A stretch of 64,000 nt of DNA from NCBI RefSeq assembly GCF_029360645.1, contig NZ_JARDUA010000001.1:1240001-1304000 (forward strand). The letters run 5' to 3'. The translations under genes and the position numbers were made by a program. The notes under the pieces were generated by a model, which saw nothing but the letters and a program-made list of their open reading frames with translations, was not told the origin of the DNA and searched no databases. Shown here piece after piece: positions 7,603 to 17,001 of this stretch (position 1 is the stretch's first letter; each line of letters opens with the position of its first letter). This DNA is from Pontibacter litorisediminis. Its GTDB lineage: Bacteria; Bacteroidota; Bacteroidia; Cytophagales; Hymenobacteraceae.

Positions 7603-10146
7603 TCAGGTCGCTCCTTTACTGGCTGGCTGCTCTTTTACCAGCTCATAAATCCGTACTTCCTGCTGGCTGTCTGTAGAGAAGGTTAGTTTCGAAACGTTCC
7701 TGAGTTTACTGCCCTGCAGCCGGATGTAGCTGCCGTTACCGCTGTAAAGGGTTTGCTGCTTTCCGTTTCTGCCGGGTGCAGTGATCGTATAGTGGGCACC
7801 GTCGTTTTTCAGCAAGATAACCAGGCCAGCCTCTTTCAGCTCCTTTGGCAACGCCACCGTTACCGGCTGCTGGCTGGTCAGTGTCTGGTAGGTGTTTATA
7901 CTTCCGTCATGGGCAAAAACAGATTGATTTTTTCCGGCTGTTGGCTGTACCGCCAGGCGGAACTCCTTCAGGTAGAAGTTCTGACGCTTACCGGATGCAT
8001 TGCGGAAGCGCACATACTTCACACTTGCTGGGTCAGCGAAGGCTATACTTCCTTTGCCGCGCTCGGCGGTTGCTTCGGTTGTCGTCCATACGTTTCCGTC
8101 TTTGGAGGTCTCAAAAACTCCCCAATCCAACAGGTTATTGTGGCTTAGGTTAAAGTATAAAGCCTGCGCCTGCAAAGCCTCCGAAGGTTTAAAACCAATG
8201 TACTCGGTACTATCCAGGTAGGCCACTTCCAGCATTGGGGAGTAAGCAACCCCTTTGTTACTGTAGCGCAGCGGTTGGCTGGCCAGCCGTTGCGCTTGGC
8301 TGTAAGCTGCCAGGGCATCGGTGTTCATACGGGCTATACTTTGGCTTCCGCCAGTTAAGTGGTTTCCGGTTAGGCGGTACACCTCTTCTACAAAAGGCAT
8401 TAGCACCAGCGAGCCCGTTTTCACGCCCGGCTGGTAAGGATTTTGGTTGAGCGTGGCGTCCACTGTTGCCATGCTATCCAGCAGCGCCTCTACACGCAGG
8501 TAATTGGCCCAGGCCGCGGCAGGGTTCAGGTTCATGCGGTTATCCACCATGTCCACCGCGTGGGCACCGGCCTTGCCCAGCAACTCGAACTGCAGCAGCC
8601 ACGGCTCCAGTTGCTCCACCAGGCGCTTGTTCTGGCTTTTGCTCCGGATCTCGGCAGGGGCCTTGGCTATACTTGCAAACTCCTGCTTTATCCGTTTAGC
8701 TTCCGCCGCTGAAGGGTGCAGCCCGTTTTGATAGGTTTCGAGGAACGTTTCGATATAGGGCTTGATCTCTACCGATTCGTCGCGGCGGTAGCGGTGGCCG
8801 TTCGGACCGGGGTCACTGTTGTGGGCATTGAAGGTGCGGAAGGCCTCCGGTGCCTCCGGCATCACATACCTGTTAGCCGCCTCCCAGGCCTGCTGCGGAT
8901 CATAGGTTTGCATGTTCCAGCTATACAGGGCCACGCCAAAGATCGCCACCTTCGAGGCTTCCGCCTTGTCCATGGGGTTCGACACAAAGCCCGACATATC
9001 ATACTTTGCCTCGGTGTCGATGCCATAGGATGGGCCCATGAGCAGGTGGTTGCGCACGTAGTCGCTCACCGGAAAGTTCCACCACACAAAAGCCGGGCGC
9101 CGGATGCGCTTGTTTACCCATTCCAGGCCTTCTTTGGTGATGTCGTGCACCACCGTGTTGCCCGTCCACATCACGTGGATAGCCGGATCGAGCTGCTCGC
9201 CCAGAATGTCGAGGTAGGTGCCGGGTTCTTTGTTCGCCCAGCCTTTGTTGTATTCGGTCGGGCACATGATCAGCGGGGCCACACCTTTTTTCTTGTTGAT
9301 GAACTGGCGCTGAATAAAGTTGAGCAGGTTGGCCTGCATCCTGGCGTCGGTTCCGGCCCCGGAAATATCGTCGAAGAAAACGGCGAAGGCACGTACACCC
9401 AGTTCGTACATCATGTTGAATTTGGCAATGATGGCGCTGCTGTCGGCCTGGTTCCACTGGATGTCCTTGCCCGGATGGATGGCCCACACAAAATCCACCT
9501 TATTGCGCTTTGCCTCTTGCACCAGCTCTTTTAGCTGCTCCTCCTCCTGCGCGGGGTATGGCTTTCGCCAGTTTGGGGAGGAATGGTAGGGGTCGTCTTT
9601 GGGGCCGTAGATGTACGTATTCAGTTTCAGTTTTCCGTAGAAGCGCAGCTGCTCCAGGCGGTCCTGGTGGCTCCAGGGCTCCCCGTAAAAACCTTCCACC
9701 GTGCCACGGTACGCTACATCCGGGTAATCCGTAATGGCCACGGTCGGCAAGGTTATACGCCCGTTCGCCTCTTGCTGCACCAACTGCGACAGTGTCTGCA
9801 CGGCGTAGAATACCGAGCGGTCGTCGAAGGCCTCGATGCGGATTCCCTCCGGCGATACCTCCAGCTGATAGGCGCCGGAGCGCTGCAGTTGGGGTTCTGC
9901 CTTTCTGAGTTTCTTTACCTTTAGCGGCAAACGTTTTCCTTTCTCCGCCACCGGCACCACTGCTTTCAGCAAGGCCAGGGTTGCGGCATCTTTTCTAAGT
10001 CCGCTTACTTTGTAGGCATGAGCCGGCGTAAAGCGCTGCTGGCTTATGTTTGCCTGCTGCGGCTGCGGCACCACCTGCTGTGCTGTTGCGGCAAAGGAAA
10101 TCAGAAGAAGAAAGGCAGCGAAGCTGCGTTGGATAAGGGTGCGCAT
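7603..10146 (-). CDS. Beta-N-acetylglucosaminidase, GH84 (NagJ/O-GlcNAcase type)
   Basis: Retaining exo-beta-GlcNAcase using substrate-assisted catalysis. Signal peptide about 1-22. An N-terminal GH20b-like domain (about 25-145) precedes the GH84 barrel, which opens with YRGTVEGFYGEPWSHQDR (146-163) and carries the catalytic Asp pair D259-D260 in AVFFDDISGAGTDARM. Helical and F5/8-like carbohydrate-binding segments fill residues about 470-847. The 847-residue length and order match secreted GH84 enzymes of Bacteroides and Clostridium that act on mucin-type glycans; some relatives are called hyaluronidases. It lies between REP-like repeats upstream and a GH20 gene downstream. Confidence 0.92.
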   Translation of the reverse strand: MRTLIQRSFAAFLLLISFAATAQQVVPQPQQANISQQRFTPAHAYKVSGLRKDAATLALLKAVVPVAEKGKRLPLKVKKLRKAEPQLQRSGAYQLEVSPEGIRIEAFDDRSVFYAVQTLSQLVQQEANGRITLPTVAITDYPDVAYRGTVEGFYGEPWSHQDRLEQLRFYGKLKLNTYIYGPKDDPYHSSPNWRKPYPAQEEEQLKELVQEAKRNKVDFVWAIHPGKDIQWNQADSSAIIAKFNMMYELGVRAFAVFFDDISGAGTDARMQANLLNFIQRQFINKKKGVAPLIMCPTEYNKGWANKEPGTYLDILGEQLDPAIHVMWTGNTVVHDITKEGLEWVNKRIRRPAFVWWNFPVSDYVRNHLLMGPSYGIDTEAKYDMSGFVSNPMDKAEASKVAIFGVALYSWNMQTYDPQQAWEAANRYVMPEAPEAFRTFNAHNSDPGPNGHRYRRDESVEIKPYIETFLETYQNGLHPSAAEAKRIKQEFASIAKAPAEIRSKSQNKRLVEQLEPWLLQFELLGKAGAHAVDMVDNRMNLNPAAAWANYLRVEALLDSMATVDATLNQNPYQPGVKTGSLVLMPFVEEVYRLTGNHLTGGSQSIARMNTDALAAYSQAQRLASQPLRYSNKGVAYSPMLEVAYLDSTEYIGFKPSEALQAQALYFNLSHNNLLDWGVFETSKDGNVWTTTEATAERGKGSIAFADPASVKYVRFRNASGKRQNFYLKEFRLAVQPTAGKNQSVFAHDGSINTYQTLTSQQPVTVALPKELKEAGLVILLKNDGAHYTITAPGRNGKQQTLYSGNGSYIRLQGSKLRNVSKLTFSTDSQQEVRIYELVKEQPASKGAT

Positions 10147-10479
10147 GATGTATTTACTTTGTTACTCTTGTCTCCTCCTGACTTAGAAAAGACAGGAGGA
10201 GTTATACTTTTATCTTTAGCTGGCGCGGGAGTAATTCCCGTGTCAATCTATAATGTTGAGTCTGCGACTCGACTGGGCCAGAGCCCAAAATAGTAGGTCA
10301 CGAAAGAAGACACTCGCGCCACAAGTATGTTGTTTATTAAGCCTCGCCTGCTGTTCGCAAAGTCTTTCTTCCTGCCACAACTTGGGCTTCCAGCCCAGTC
10401 GGATTACAAATCCGACTCTACATAAGGCACGAGTTGCAAACTCGCGCCAGCAGCAGTAACTTATTGGGCAGATTATACT
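10147..10479. repeat. Two REP-like compound palindromes
   Basis: No gene is supported in this 333-bp gap. Unit A (10221-10321) has outer arms TGGCGCG/CGCGCCA and inner stems CGGGA/TCCCG, GAGTC-tgc-GACTC and TGGGC-cag-AGCCCA. Unit B (10383-10444) consists of three perfect hairpins in tandem: TGGGCTtccAGCCCA (10383-10397), GTCGGATT-aca-AATCCGAC (10398-10416) and CGAGTT-gca-AACTCG (10430-10444). The hairpin order resembles the units at 5762-5840 and 23831-23900. TATACTT words occur at 10203 and 10474. Confidence 0.65.
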
Positions 10480-12021
10480 TTACAAATTACCGCCCTCTTT
10501 AGCCAGCAGTTCTTTGGCGCCGTCATCCTCATACTTGTCGAGCAGGCCGTTGAGCTGCTTTTTGAGTTTGGCGGTGATCTTCTCGTAGCCTTTCTTGCCG
10601 TAGAGGTTGTGCATCTCCTGCGGGTCCTTCTGCAGGTCGTACAGCTCCCACGACTCCACCCTTTTGTAAAAGCGAATCAGCTTGTAGCGGTCTGTCTTGA
10701 TGCCAAAGTGCGGCGACACGGAATGTTCGCCGTTCTCATAGTAGTGGTAGTACATCGCGTCGCGGCCTTTCGCTTTTTTGTCCGTTAAAAGGGGCAGGAA
10801 CGACTCCCCCTGCATGTCCTTCGGAATGGCCACGCCGGCGGCATCAAGCATGGTCGGCGCGATATCCAGGTTCATCACGAAATGCCCCGACTGTGTGCCC
10901 GGTTTCACCACACCCGGCCAGCGCATCACCATGGGCGTGCGGAACGACTCCTCATACATGAAGCGCTTATCGAACCAGCCGTGCTCGCCCATGTAAAAGC
11001 CCTGGTCCGACACATAGATCACGATCGTGTTGTCGGCGAGGCCGTTCTTGTCCAGGTAGTCCAGGGTGCGGCCGATGCTGCGGTCCATAGAGGCGGCGGT
11101 GGCCAGGTAATCGCGCATGTAGCGCTGGTACTTCCACTCCACCAGCTCTTTGCCTATCAGGTCGCGGGCCATCAGGTCATCATAGATCGGCTTGTAATAA
11201 GCTTTAAACTTTGCCTTTTGCGCCTCGTTCATGCGGGTAATGTTGCCGTCCTTGATGTTGTCATAGTCCGGGAACATCTTCAGGTCATAGCCCATGATCA
11301 TGGTCTCGTCAATGGTCATGTCCTGTACCTGGGCGGCCTTGCGGTTAGTGTAGTTGTCGTAGAAGGTGGCCGGCAGCGGAAAGGTTTTGTCGTCGAACAT
11401 GCCCATATCCTCCAGGTCCGGCATCCAGGTGCGGTGCGTGTTTTTGTGGCCGATCACCAGGGCGAAAGGCTTGCTCTTGTCGCGGCTGTCGAGCCACTCC
11501 TCGGCCACGTCCTCCGTTACGGTGGACACATAGCCCTCGATTCGCTCGCGGCTGCCGTCCATGTTGATGAAGTCGGGGTTGAAGTAGTGCCCCTGGCCTG
11601 GTAGTATCTTCCAGAAATCGAAGCCCTGCGGGTCGCTTTCCAGGTGCCACTTGCCTACCCAGGCGGTTTGGTAGCCGTCTTTGCCCAACTCCTTGATGAA
11701 GGTGTTCTGGCTGCCGTCGAAGTGGGAGTTCTCGTTATCCTTAAAGCCGTTCTTATGGCTATACTTGCCCGTAAGTATAACGGCTCGGCTCGGCCCGCAG
11801 ATAGAATTGGTGACATAAGCCTTGTTGAAGGTGGCTCCTTCTTTGGCAATGCGGTCGATGTTGGGCGTCTGCATCAGGTTGCCACCGTAGGCGCTGATGG
11901 CCTGGAACGCGTGGTCATCCGATACGATGATGACGATGTTGGGCTTCTTATCCTGCTGTTGCGCCGAAGCCGCAAAGCTCCAAACGACAGCCGCCATGAG
12001 TAAGAGTATTTGCTTCATCAT
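10480..12021 (-). CDS. Sulfatase, S1 family, N-acetylglucosamine-6-sulfatase-like
   Basis: Secreted Cys-type sulfatase. Signal peptide about 1-20; either of the first two Met codons could start. Formylglycine motif C75-G-P-S-R79 in TNSICGPSRAVILTGKYSHKNGF. Metal ligands in IIVSDDHAFQAISAYGG (31-47) and VIYVSDQGFYMGEHGW. The AISAYGG, SHKNGFKDN and YVSDQGFYMGEHGWFDKRFMYEESFRTP segments match the group containing GlcNAc-6-sulfatases and mucin-desulfating sulfatases (S1_11), so the likely substrate is 6-sulfo-GlcNAc. It lies 19 bp downstream of a second sulfatase and so belongs to a GH16-sulfatase-sulfatase operon. Family certain; substrate inferred. Confidence 0.91.
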   Translation of the reverse strand: MMKQILLLMAAVVWSFAASAQQQDKKPNIVIIVSDDHAFQAISAYGGNLMQTPNIDRIAKEGATFNKAYVTNSICGPSRAVILTGKYSHKNGFKDNENSHFDGSQNTFIKELGKDGYQTAWVGKWHLESDPQGFDFWKILPGQGHYFNPDFINMDGSRERIEGYVSTVTEDVAEEWLDSRDKSKPFALVIGHKNTHRTWMPDLEDMGMFDDKTFPLPATFYDNYTNRKAAQVQDMTIDETMIMGYDLKMFPDYDNIKDGNITRMNEAQKAKFKAYYKPIYDDLMARDLIGKELVEWKYQRYMRDYLATAASMDRSIGRTLDYLDKNGLADNTIVIYVSDQGFYMGEHGWFDKRFMYEESFRTPMVMRWPGVVKPGTQSGHFVMNLDIAPTMLDAAGVAIPKDMQGESFLPLLTDKKAKGRDAMYYHYYENGEHSVSPHFGIKTDRYKLIRFYKRVESWELYDLQKDPQEMHNLYGKKGYEKITAKLKKQLNGLLDKYEDDGAKELLAKEGGNL

Positions 12022-12040
12022 AAACGAAAATTATACTTTG

Positions 12041-13567
12041 TTACCTGCTTTTTCCTGCTTGTTTGATTTCCTTTAATAGCTGCGACAGTTCTTTCACCTT
12101 CCCCGGATGCTGTGCAGCCAGGTTGCGCTGCTCGCCTATGTCCTCGCTCAGGTTATAGAGCTGCGGCTCCGGTGAGTTGCCCAGCTCTATAGCTGTTAAG
12201 TTGTTATAAGCCGGACCATTGGCCGGTGCGATATACTTCCAGTTACCTTTTACAATAGCCAGCGTGCCAGCGTGCTGCACCAAGACCTCCCGGCCTTGCT
12301 CCGATTTTCCTGTTAATGCTCTCAATACGTCCTGGCTATCGGGGGCGTCGGCAGCGGCCAAGGGCTGGCGCAGCAGACTGGCAAAAGAGGCTAGCAAATC
12401 GACTTGCGAAACCATAGCATCCGATACTCCTGGCTTAACCTTTCCTGGCCAGCGCACAATCCAGGGCACGCGGGTGCCTGCCTCAAAAGCGCTGTACTTG
12501 CCGCCGCGCAAAGGGCCAGCCGGTTGATGCCCGTTTTGCTTTGTCACCGCCTCGTCTTCGTAGCCATCGTCCAGCACCGGCCCGTTGTCGCTGGTAAAGA
12601 TGACCAGTGTATTTTTCGTCAGGCCCTGTAGTTCCAGTTCTTTTAGGATCTCCCCCACGGCCCAGTCCATTTGCAGGATCGCATCGCCCCGGTAGCCCAA
12701 GTCGCTCTTGCCTTTGAAGTAGGTAGAGGGCATGCGCGGCACGTGTGGTTCAGTGAGGGAGTAGAACAGGAAGAAGGGCTGGTTTTTGTTTTGCCCGATA
12801 AAGTCTTTGGCTTTCTGCAGGAAGGTAAGCGGCACCTCTTCATCCGTCCAGCGGGCTTTGGTGCCTCCGCTCAAAAAGCCAATGCGGCCAATGCCGTTGA
12901 TGATGGTGTTGTCGTGCCCGTGGTTGGGCGAAGCTTTCATCTTCAGCAGTTCCGGGTTTTCCCTGCCTGTGGGTTCCAGGCCAATTTTCTCCCGGTAGTT
13001 TACCTGTATCGGGTCGGCTGGATCAAGCCCTACAACACGACCATTCTCCATAAAGACAGTCGGCACGCGGTCGGCGGTAGCCGGGAATATAAAGGAATAG
13101 TCGAAGCCTACTTCATTGGGGCCGGGCTTGATGTCCTCGTTCCAGTTTTTCTCTACCGCCTCCCCCAGGCCCAGGTGCCATTTGCCCACAATGGCAGTGG
13201 CATAGCCGGCTTTTTTGAACACGCCCGGCAGCGTTGTTTTATCGGTGGGCACAACCAAGGCAGCATCGCCGGGTAGTACGCCCGTTCCCTGTTTGCGCCA
13301 GGGGTATTCGCCTGTCATCAGGGCATAACGCGAGGGGGTGCAGGTGGCGGAGGTGGCATAGCCCCGGGTAAAGCGCAGGCCTTGTGCGGATAGTTTATCC
13401 AGGTTGGGGGTGTTTATCTTAGTGGCTCCATAGCTGCTCAGGTCACCATACCCCAGATCATCCACATAAATCAGAACAACGTTTGGTTGCTGCTGCGCAT
13501 AGGCAAAGTGCGCCAGGCTAAGTATAGCCAGCAACAGACAGAGCACATGTATACTTTGTTTACGCAT
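12041..13567 (-). CDS. Arylsulfatase A-like sulfatase, S1 family
   Basis: Secreted Cys-type sulfatase with signal peptide about 1-24. Active-site motif CTPSRYALMTGEYPWRKQGTG begins at C76. Metal ligands in LIYVDDLGYGDLSSYGATK (32-50) and VIFTSDNGPVLDDGYEDEA. The layout (508 residues, GTGVLPGDAALVVPTDKTTLPGVFKKAGY, KWHLGLG) is that of arylsulfatase A-type enzymes close to galactose-6-sulfatases; the sugar position is not determinable by eye. It sits 6 bp downstream of the GH16 gene and 19 bp upstream of the GlcNAc-6-sulfatase-like gene, so the three are almost certainly one transcript. Confidence 0.9.
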   Translation of the reverse strand: MRKQSIHVLCLLLAILSLAHFAYAQQQPNVVLIYVDDLGYGDLSSYGATKINTPNLDKLSAQGLRFTRGYATSATCTPSRYALMTGEYPWRKQGTGVLPGDAALVVPTDKTTLPGVFKKAGYATAIVGKWHLGLGEAVEKNWNEDIKPGPNEVGFDYSFIFPATADRVPTVFMENGRVVGLDPADPIQVNYREKIGLEPTGRENPELLKMKASPNHGHDNTIINGIGRIGFLSGGTKARWTDEEVPLTFLQKAKDFIGQNKNQPFFLFYSLTEPHVPRMPSTYFKGKSDLGYRGDAILQMDWAVGEILKELELQGLTKNTLVIFTSDNGPVLDDGYEDEAVTKQNGHQPAGPLRGGKYSAFEAGTRVPWIVRWPGKVKPGVSDAMVSQVDLLASFASLLRQPLAAADAPDSQDVLRALTGKSEQGREVLVQHAGTLAIVKGNWKYIAPANGPAYNNLTAIELGNSPEPQLYNLSEDIGEQRNLAAQHPGKVKELSQLLKEIKQAGKSR

Positions 13568-13573
13568 GATGTA

Positions 13574-14386
13574 CTATAGCTTAGCCTGTTGTTGATTGCT
13601 TGTCTGGTAGACCCGCACCCAATCCACCACCATCTGCACGGGCAGGTCCTCGTCTTTTATGCTTCCCACCCAGTTGCCGCCCAGCGCCTGGTCCAGGATG
13701 ATGTAGAACTCCTCATCAAAAGGCCACTGCACATGATCTGCGTTTTCCAGTTTAGGGTAGGTAAATGTTTTCTGGCCGTTGATGAAGAAGTCGAGCCGGT
13801 CGGGGTACCACTCCAGGCCATAGGTATTGAACTCACCTTCCTTAAATGGAGCGGTGGCGAAATATACGGGGTTTGTTTTCTGGTTCAGGTTATCGATGTG
13901 GTGGCTGTGCAGGGTCTGGTACACGATAGAGTCGTAGTTGAGGTGCTCCATGATATCGATCTCCCCGCTATGTGGCCAGCCACCATACTTACTTTCCTGC
14001 GGCATAAGCCAGATGGCTGGCCAGGAGCCTTTGCCCTTCGAGAGTTTGGCCCTGACTTCTACCTTGCCATACTTAAAGGCAAACTTGTTTTTGGTCTGGA
14101 TACAGGCCGTCTGGTACTTGGTTGTATCGGCAGGGTCTTCGTTCACAATGCCCCGCAAGTGTAACTGGCCATCCTGTACAAAAGTAGTGGACGCATTGTC
14201 GGCGCAGTAGCAGGCCCAGTCAGGAGACCTTCTGCCCGAGAAGCTCCATTTAGTGGAATCCGGCGCTCCGTCTGTGGTGAACTCATCCTCCCACAGCAAC
14301 ACCCACTCAGCGGTGTTTGTCTTTTTCGGAAGAGAGGTGCAACTGGCAAGCAAGAAGATCAAACACCAAAGGAACAGCTGTTTCAT
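13574..14386 (-). CDS. GH16 endo-glycosidase lipoprotein (laminarinase-like fold; possible mucin O-glycanase)
   Basis: The start at 14386 is preferred over an in-frame ATG 22 codons upstream because it begins a lipoprotein signal (MKQLFLWCLIFLLASC, lipid Cys 16). The product is then 270 residues. The GH16 signature GEIDIMEHLNYD gives nucleophile E142 and acid/base E147. W, F and Y residues around KGSWPAIWLMP and YGLEWYPDRLDFFINGQ are typical of the beta-jelly-roll. Close GH16_3 relatives include beta-glucanases, but surface GH16 lipoproteins in mucin loci are endo-acting O-glycanases that cut poly-LacNAc. The presence of sulfatases, sialidases and hexosaminidases nearby favours the latter, as an inference. 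It heads the GH16-sulfatase-sulfatase transcript (6-bp spacing). Confidence 0.9.
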   Translation of the reverse strand: MKQLFLWCLIFLLASCTSLPKKTNTAEWVLLWEDEFTTDGAPDSTKWSFSGRRSPDWACYCADNASTTFVQDGQLHLRGIVNEDPADTTKYQTACIQTKNKFAFKYGKVEVRAKLSKGKGSWPAIWLMPQESKYGGWPHSGEIDIMEHLNYDSIVYQTLHSHHIDNLNQKTNPVYFATAPFKEGEFNTYGLEWYPDRLDFFINGQKTFTYPKLENADHVQWPFDEEFYIILDQALGGNWVGSIKDEDLPVQMVVDWVRVYQTSNQQQAKL

Positions 14387-14962
14387 GGTTAATTTGTTAA
14401 AAGGTAAAAGGGCCTGCGCAAGCCAATGGCCTGGCAGTCCCTTTTCCTTCACCTAAACTAAAAACTACAACTCAATCTATTCTATTCACTTCATCTAACT
14501 CCTTATTCCGTAGCCCCTGCATTGGCTTGCTCCCTTAAAGCCCTCCATGACATATAAATTCTCTTCAACTGATCCAGTGCTCTTTCTGCTTCGAATCAGA
14601 AAAGGCGTACCTTTTGCCATTAGCTCGGCACGGCATTATTGGTGGGTATTGTAGAGCGGTCCCATCAGATTCTTTTGCTTCCTAAGATGTGTCTCAGCAG
14701 AATAGTATCTATCATGATTTCACCATATCCTGCAAACCAGAAGTATAAACATATGAACTTCACCTTATAAAAACCAGACAAGTCATAAAAAATGTGTTCG
14801 ATAACGCATTTTTGTTTAGCAGGCTTCGTGAGAGGGGCAAATATTAAAATACAGCAAATTAAAACCCACTAAAGCTTTACTATCAACTCAATAACTATCC
14901 TTGAAAAGATCAAGGAAAATCTTAAGCGAGTATAATGTCATACATATGCAGAGCGTATAAAA
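14387..14962. other. Long AT-rich gap upstream of the GH16 gene
   Basis: About 575 bp separate the GH16 start from the terminator hairpins of the upstream SusC/SusD operon. Translation in all frames gives only short, unconvincing peptides, and no tRNA or hairpin other than the flanking terminators was recognised. It presumably holds the promoter for the GH16-sulfatase transcript; no clear TTTG/TAnnTTTG pair could be chosen with confidence. One AAGTATA word lies at 14741. Confidence 0.4.
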
Positions 14963-15050
14963 AAGGCTTTTCCTCCGCAGAAATTTATATTCCGGAAGAA
15001 AAGCCTTAAAAAGCATGCTCGTCTACCAATTAACTAGTAGACAAGCATGC
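14963..15050 (-). terminator. Two tandem terminator hairpins after the distal SusC/SusD operon
   Basis: Reading on the minus strand from susD, the first hairpin is 15050-15013 (GCATGCT-t-GTCTAC paired with GTAGAC-g-AGCATGC, one internal mismatch, followed by a short T run). The second is 15007-14963 (15-bp stem with one mismatch, AAGGCTTTTC arm), followed by a clear TTTTTT tract. This is a typical rho-independent arrangement, doubled, and marks the end of the susC-susD transcript. Confidence 0.8.
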
Positions 15051-15075
15051 GGGAAATTATAGAAAGAACTCTACT

Positions 15076-16980
15076 TTACTGCTTTTTCGCCCACCACAGC
15101 GGTGTGCTTACTGCATCCGGGCCCTCCAGGAATCCTACAGCCTGCTGGTAACCTGCAGGGTTCGTATTCTCAAGGGTAGACGGGTACTTCAGGCGCTGCG
15201 GGAAGAACGCCACCTTGCTCTCCATGTAGTTTGCCGAGGTGAGCGCTGGCAGGTTCGGTAGCGGGTTCTCTATGGCAGGGTTCTCGAAGAACGGCAGCCC
15301 CAAACGTCTGTGGTCGCTCCAAGCCTCCAGTGGCAACCATGGGAACTGCGCAATGTACTTCTGCGTGATGATCTTCGTCAGATGATCATTCTTAACTGTT
15401 CCATTCTTGTACAGGTGGTTGTCCGGATACTTTATCGTAGCCTCCGCAGTCGCTCCGGTATACCCGTTCTCATACTGCATGGTATAGGTGGCAGGTGGCT
15501 CAGCCGTGTGGTTCCAGTTCACAGAGGTACCGTTTCTGTTGTAATCCTCTGAGCTCAGGTAGTCGAGCATTGGCGCTCCCCAATAATCAAAGCTGCTCTT
15601 TATACCTGCCTCATAAGCCTCTTCGGCCGACATTGATGTATTCCAGCCACGAACAGCGGCTTCGGCGAGCAGGAAGTAGGTTTCCCAAGGCCCGAAGAAA
15701 ACACGCTGGCTCTGGCTAGTTCTAAACTCCTGCGACATACGCGGGATAGTGCCAGGGTAAGAATACACTCTGTTTTTCGAGCCCTTGGCTCCCCACGATC
15801 CGTTACCGGCCGAGTTCCAGGTGTTAGTGGCATCTATTTCCTTGATCACGTTGCCTGCATCATCCAACAGCGTGCGCTTCGGGTTTCGGGCATCCGTTGT
15901 CCAGGATGGATAGTTGCTGTAGTTAGGGTTTGTGTAGTCGCCAGGGATAGCAAAGGCCTCATACGCACGAGGATCCACGGCAAAAGGCAAACCATTGAAC
16001 CAGTACCCCGCCGATGGGTTATTCGTCATCGTGGCGAAGTGGTTCTCGAACCGCTGCCCCATCCAATTGGCTGGCTTTATAGCATCGTGGAAAGGCTTGC
16101 TTAGTAACTCCTCGGTCTCTATGCCACCCAGGTTAAAGTAGGTGTTGAACAGCGTCTGAGACAGGTACTGCATGTTCCACTCGCGGCTCATGACACCGGA
16201 AAGGGCGTCCCAACCTGGCCGCTCCTGCACTTTAAAGGTCTCGCCCATCTCCAGCAGCAGGTCATTGGTGGCAGCTGCGGCCTCAAATTCTGCCTTTGCC
16301 TTGGCTGGGTCTACCTCCGAAAGCCTCATGGCCAGGCGCAGGCGCAGCGAGTTAGCATACTTTCTCCAGTTGGCCCAGCTATAGGCATAGGCAGGGTCCA
16401 ATTGCTTAAGCCTATCGGGCCTTGCCACCGACTCATCCAGCTTAGAGCTTGCATCCTTAAGCTCATCCAAAATAAAGTAATAAACAGCCTTTTCATCAGA
16501 GAACTCCGGGTTCTCACCCTGGAAGGCATTAATCGGAATAGGGCCAAAGTTGTCAGACATCTCGCTCATCAGGTACGCTCTCCAGATACGGGCTACCTGC
16601 AGCAGGTTTTCCGTGTGTGGCTGCGTGTTGCCTGAATTGATGTGTCCGTTGGCAATCTCGATGGCCGTGTTTGCTGCATTCAGCCAGCCAGCCACTTGGT
16701 TGTAGTAAGCGCTAGTCCAGCCGTCGTTGTAGCCGCCAGCCGAAAGGGTTGAGCCTTCCTGGTAGTGCGCGGCTACTTTCCAGTAAAGTATGAACGATCG
16801 TTCGGCCACGTCCGGGTTCATCTGTGCGCTAATGATGGAGTTGTTGATAAAGTACTCCACCTGCACCTGATCCGCGCTCGCCGCCACTGGGTTCACGTTG
16901 ATCTCTTCAAAGTCGTTGCATGAGGTCAGCATCAGGCCCGTTGCCATCAGCACCCACGATTTTTTCAGTATATTTCTCAT
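15076..16980 (-). CDS. susD: SusD/RagB-like surface glycan-binding lipoprotein (SusD-like_2 group)
   Basis: Outer-membrane lipoprotein that caps its SusC partner and binds oligosaccharide at the surface. Lipoprotein signal with lipid Cys 21 (MLTSC). The N-terminal NDFEEINVNPVAAS and YFINNSIISAQMN segments, and the 634-residue length, fit the SusD-like_2 subgroup, which often pairs with SusC proteins for peptide or glycan import. TPR-type helices are recognisable (RIWRAYLMSEMSDNFGPIPINAF, about 140-163; WRKYANSLRLRLAMRLSE, about 220-237). It follows susC by 21 bp and is followed by two terminators. The ligand is unknown; the neighbours suggest a sulfated or N-acetylated glycan. Confidence 0.9.
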   Translation of the reverse strand: MRNILKKSWVLMATGLMLTSCNDFEEINVNPVAASADQVQVEYFINNSIISAQMNPDVAERSFILYWKVAAHYQEGSTLSAGGYNDGWTSAYYNQVAGWLNAANTAIEIANGHINSGNTQPHTENLLQVARIWRAYLMSEMSDNFGPIPINAFQGENPEFSDEKAVYYFILDELKDASSKLDESVARPDRLKQLDPAYAYSWANWRKYANSLRLRLAMRLSEVDPAKAKAEFEAAAATNDLLLEMGETFKVQERPGWDALSGVMSREWNMQYLSQTLFNTYFNLGGIETEELLSKPFHDAIKPANWMGQRFENHFATMTNNPSAGYWFNGLPFAVDPRAYEAFAIPGDYTNPNYSNYPSWTTDARNPKRTLLDDAGNVIKEIDATNTWNSAGNGSWGAKGSKNRVYSYPGTIPRMSQEFRTSQSQRVFFGPWETYFLLAEAAVRGWNTSMSAEEAYEAGIKSSFDYWGAPMLDYLSSEDYNRNGTSVNWNHTAEPPATYTMQYENGYTGATAEATIKYPDNHLYKNGTVKNDHLTKIITQKYIAQFPWLPLEAWSDHRRLGLPFFENPAIENPLPNLPALTSANYMESKVAFFPQRLKYPSTLENTNPAGYQQAVGFLEGPDAVSTPLWWAKKQ

Positions 16981-17001
16981 AAAACTAATGCAGTTAAAAG
17001 A

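Noticed and set aside
14387..14452. 22-codon N-terminal extension of the GH16 protein
   Set aside because: It would hide the lipoprotein signal that begins at 14386.
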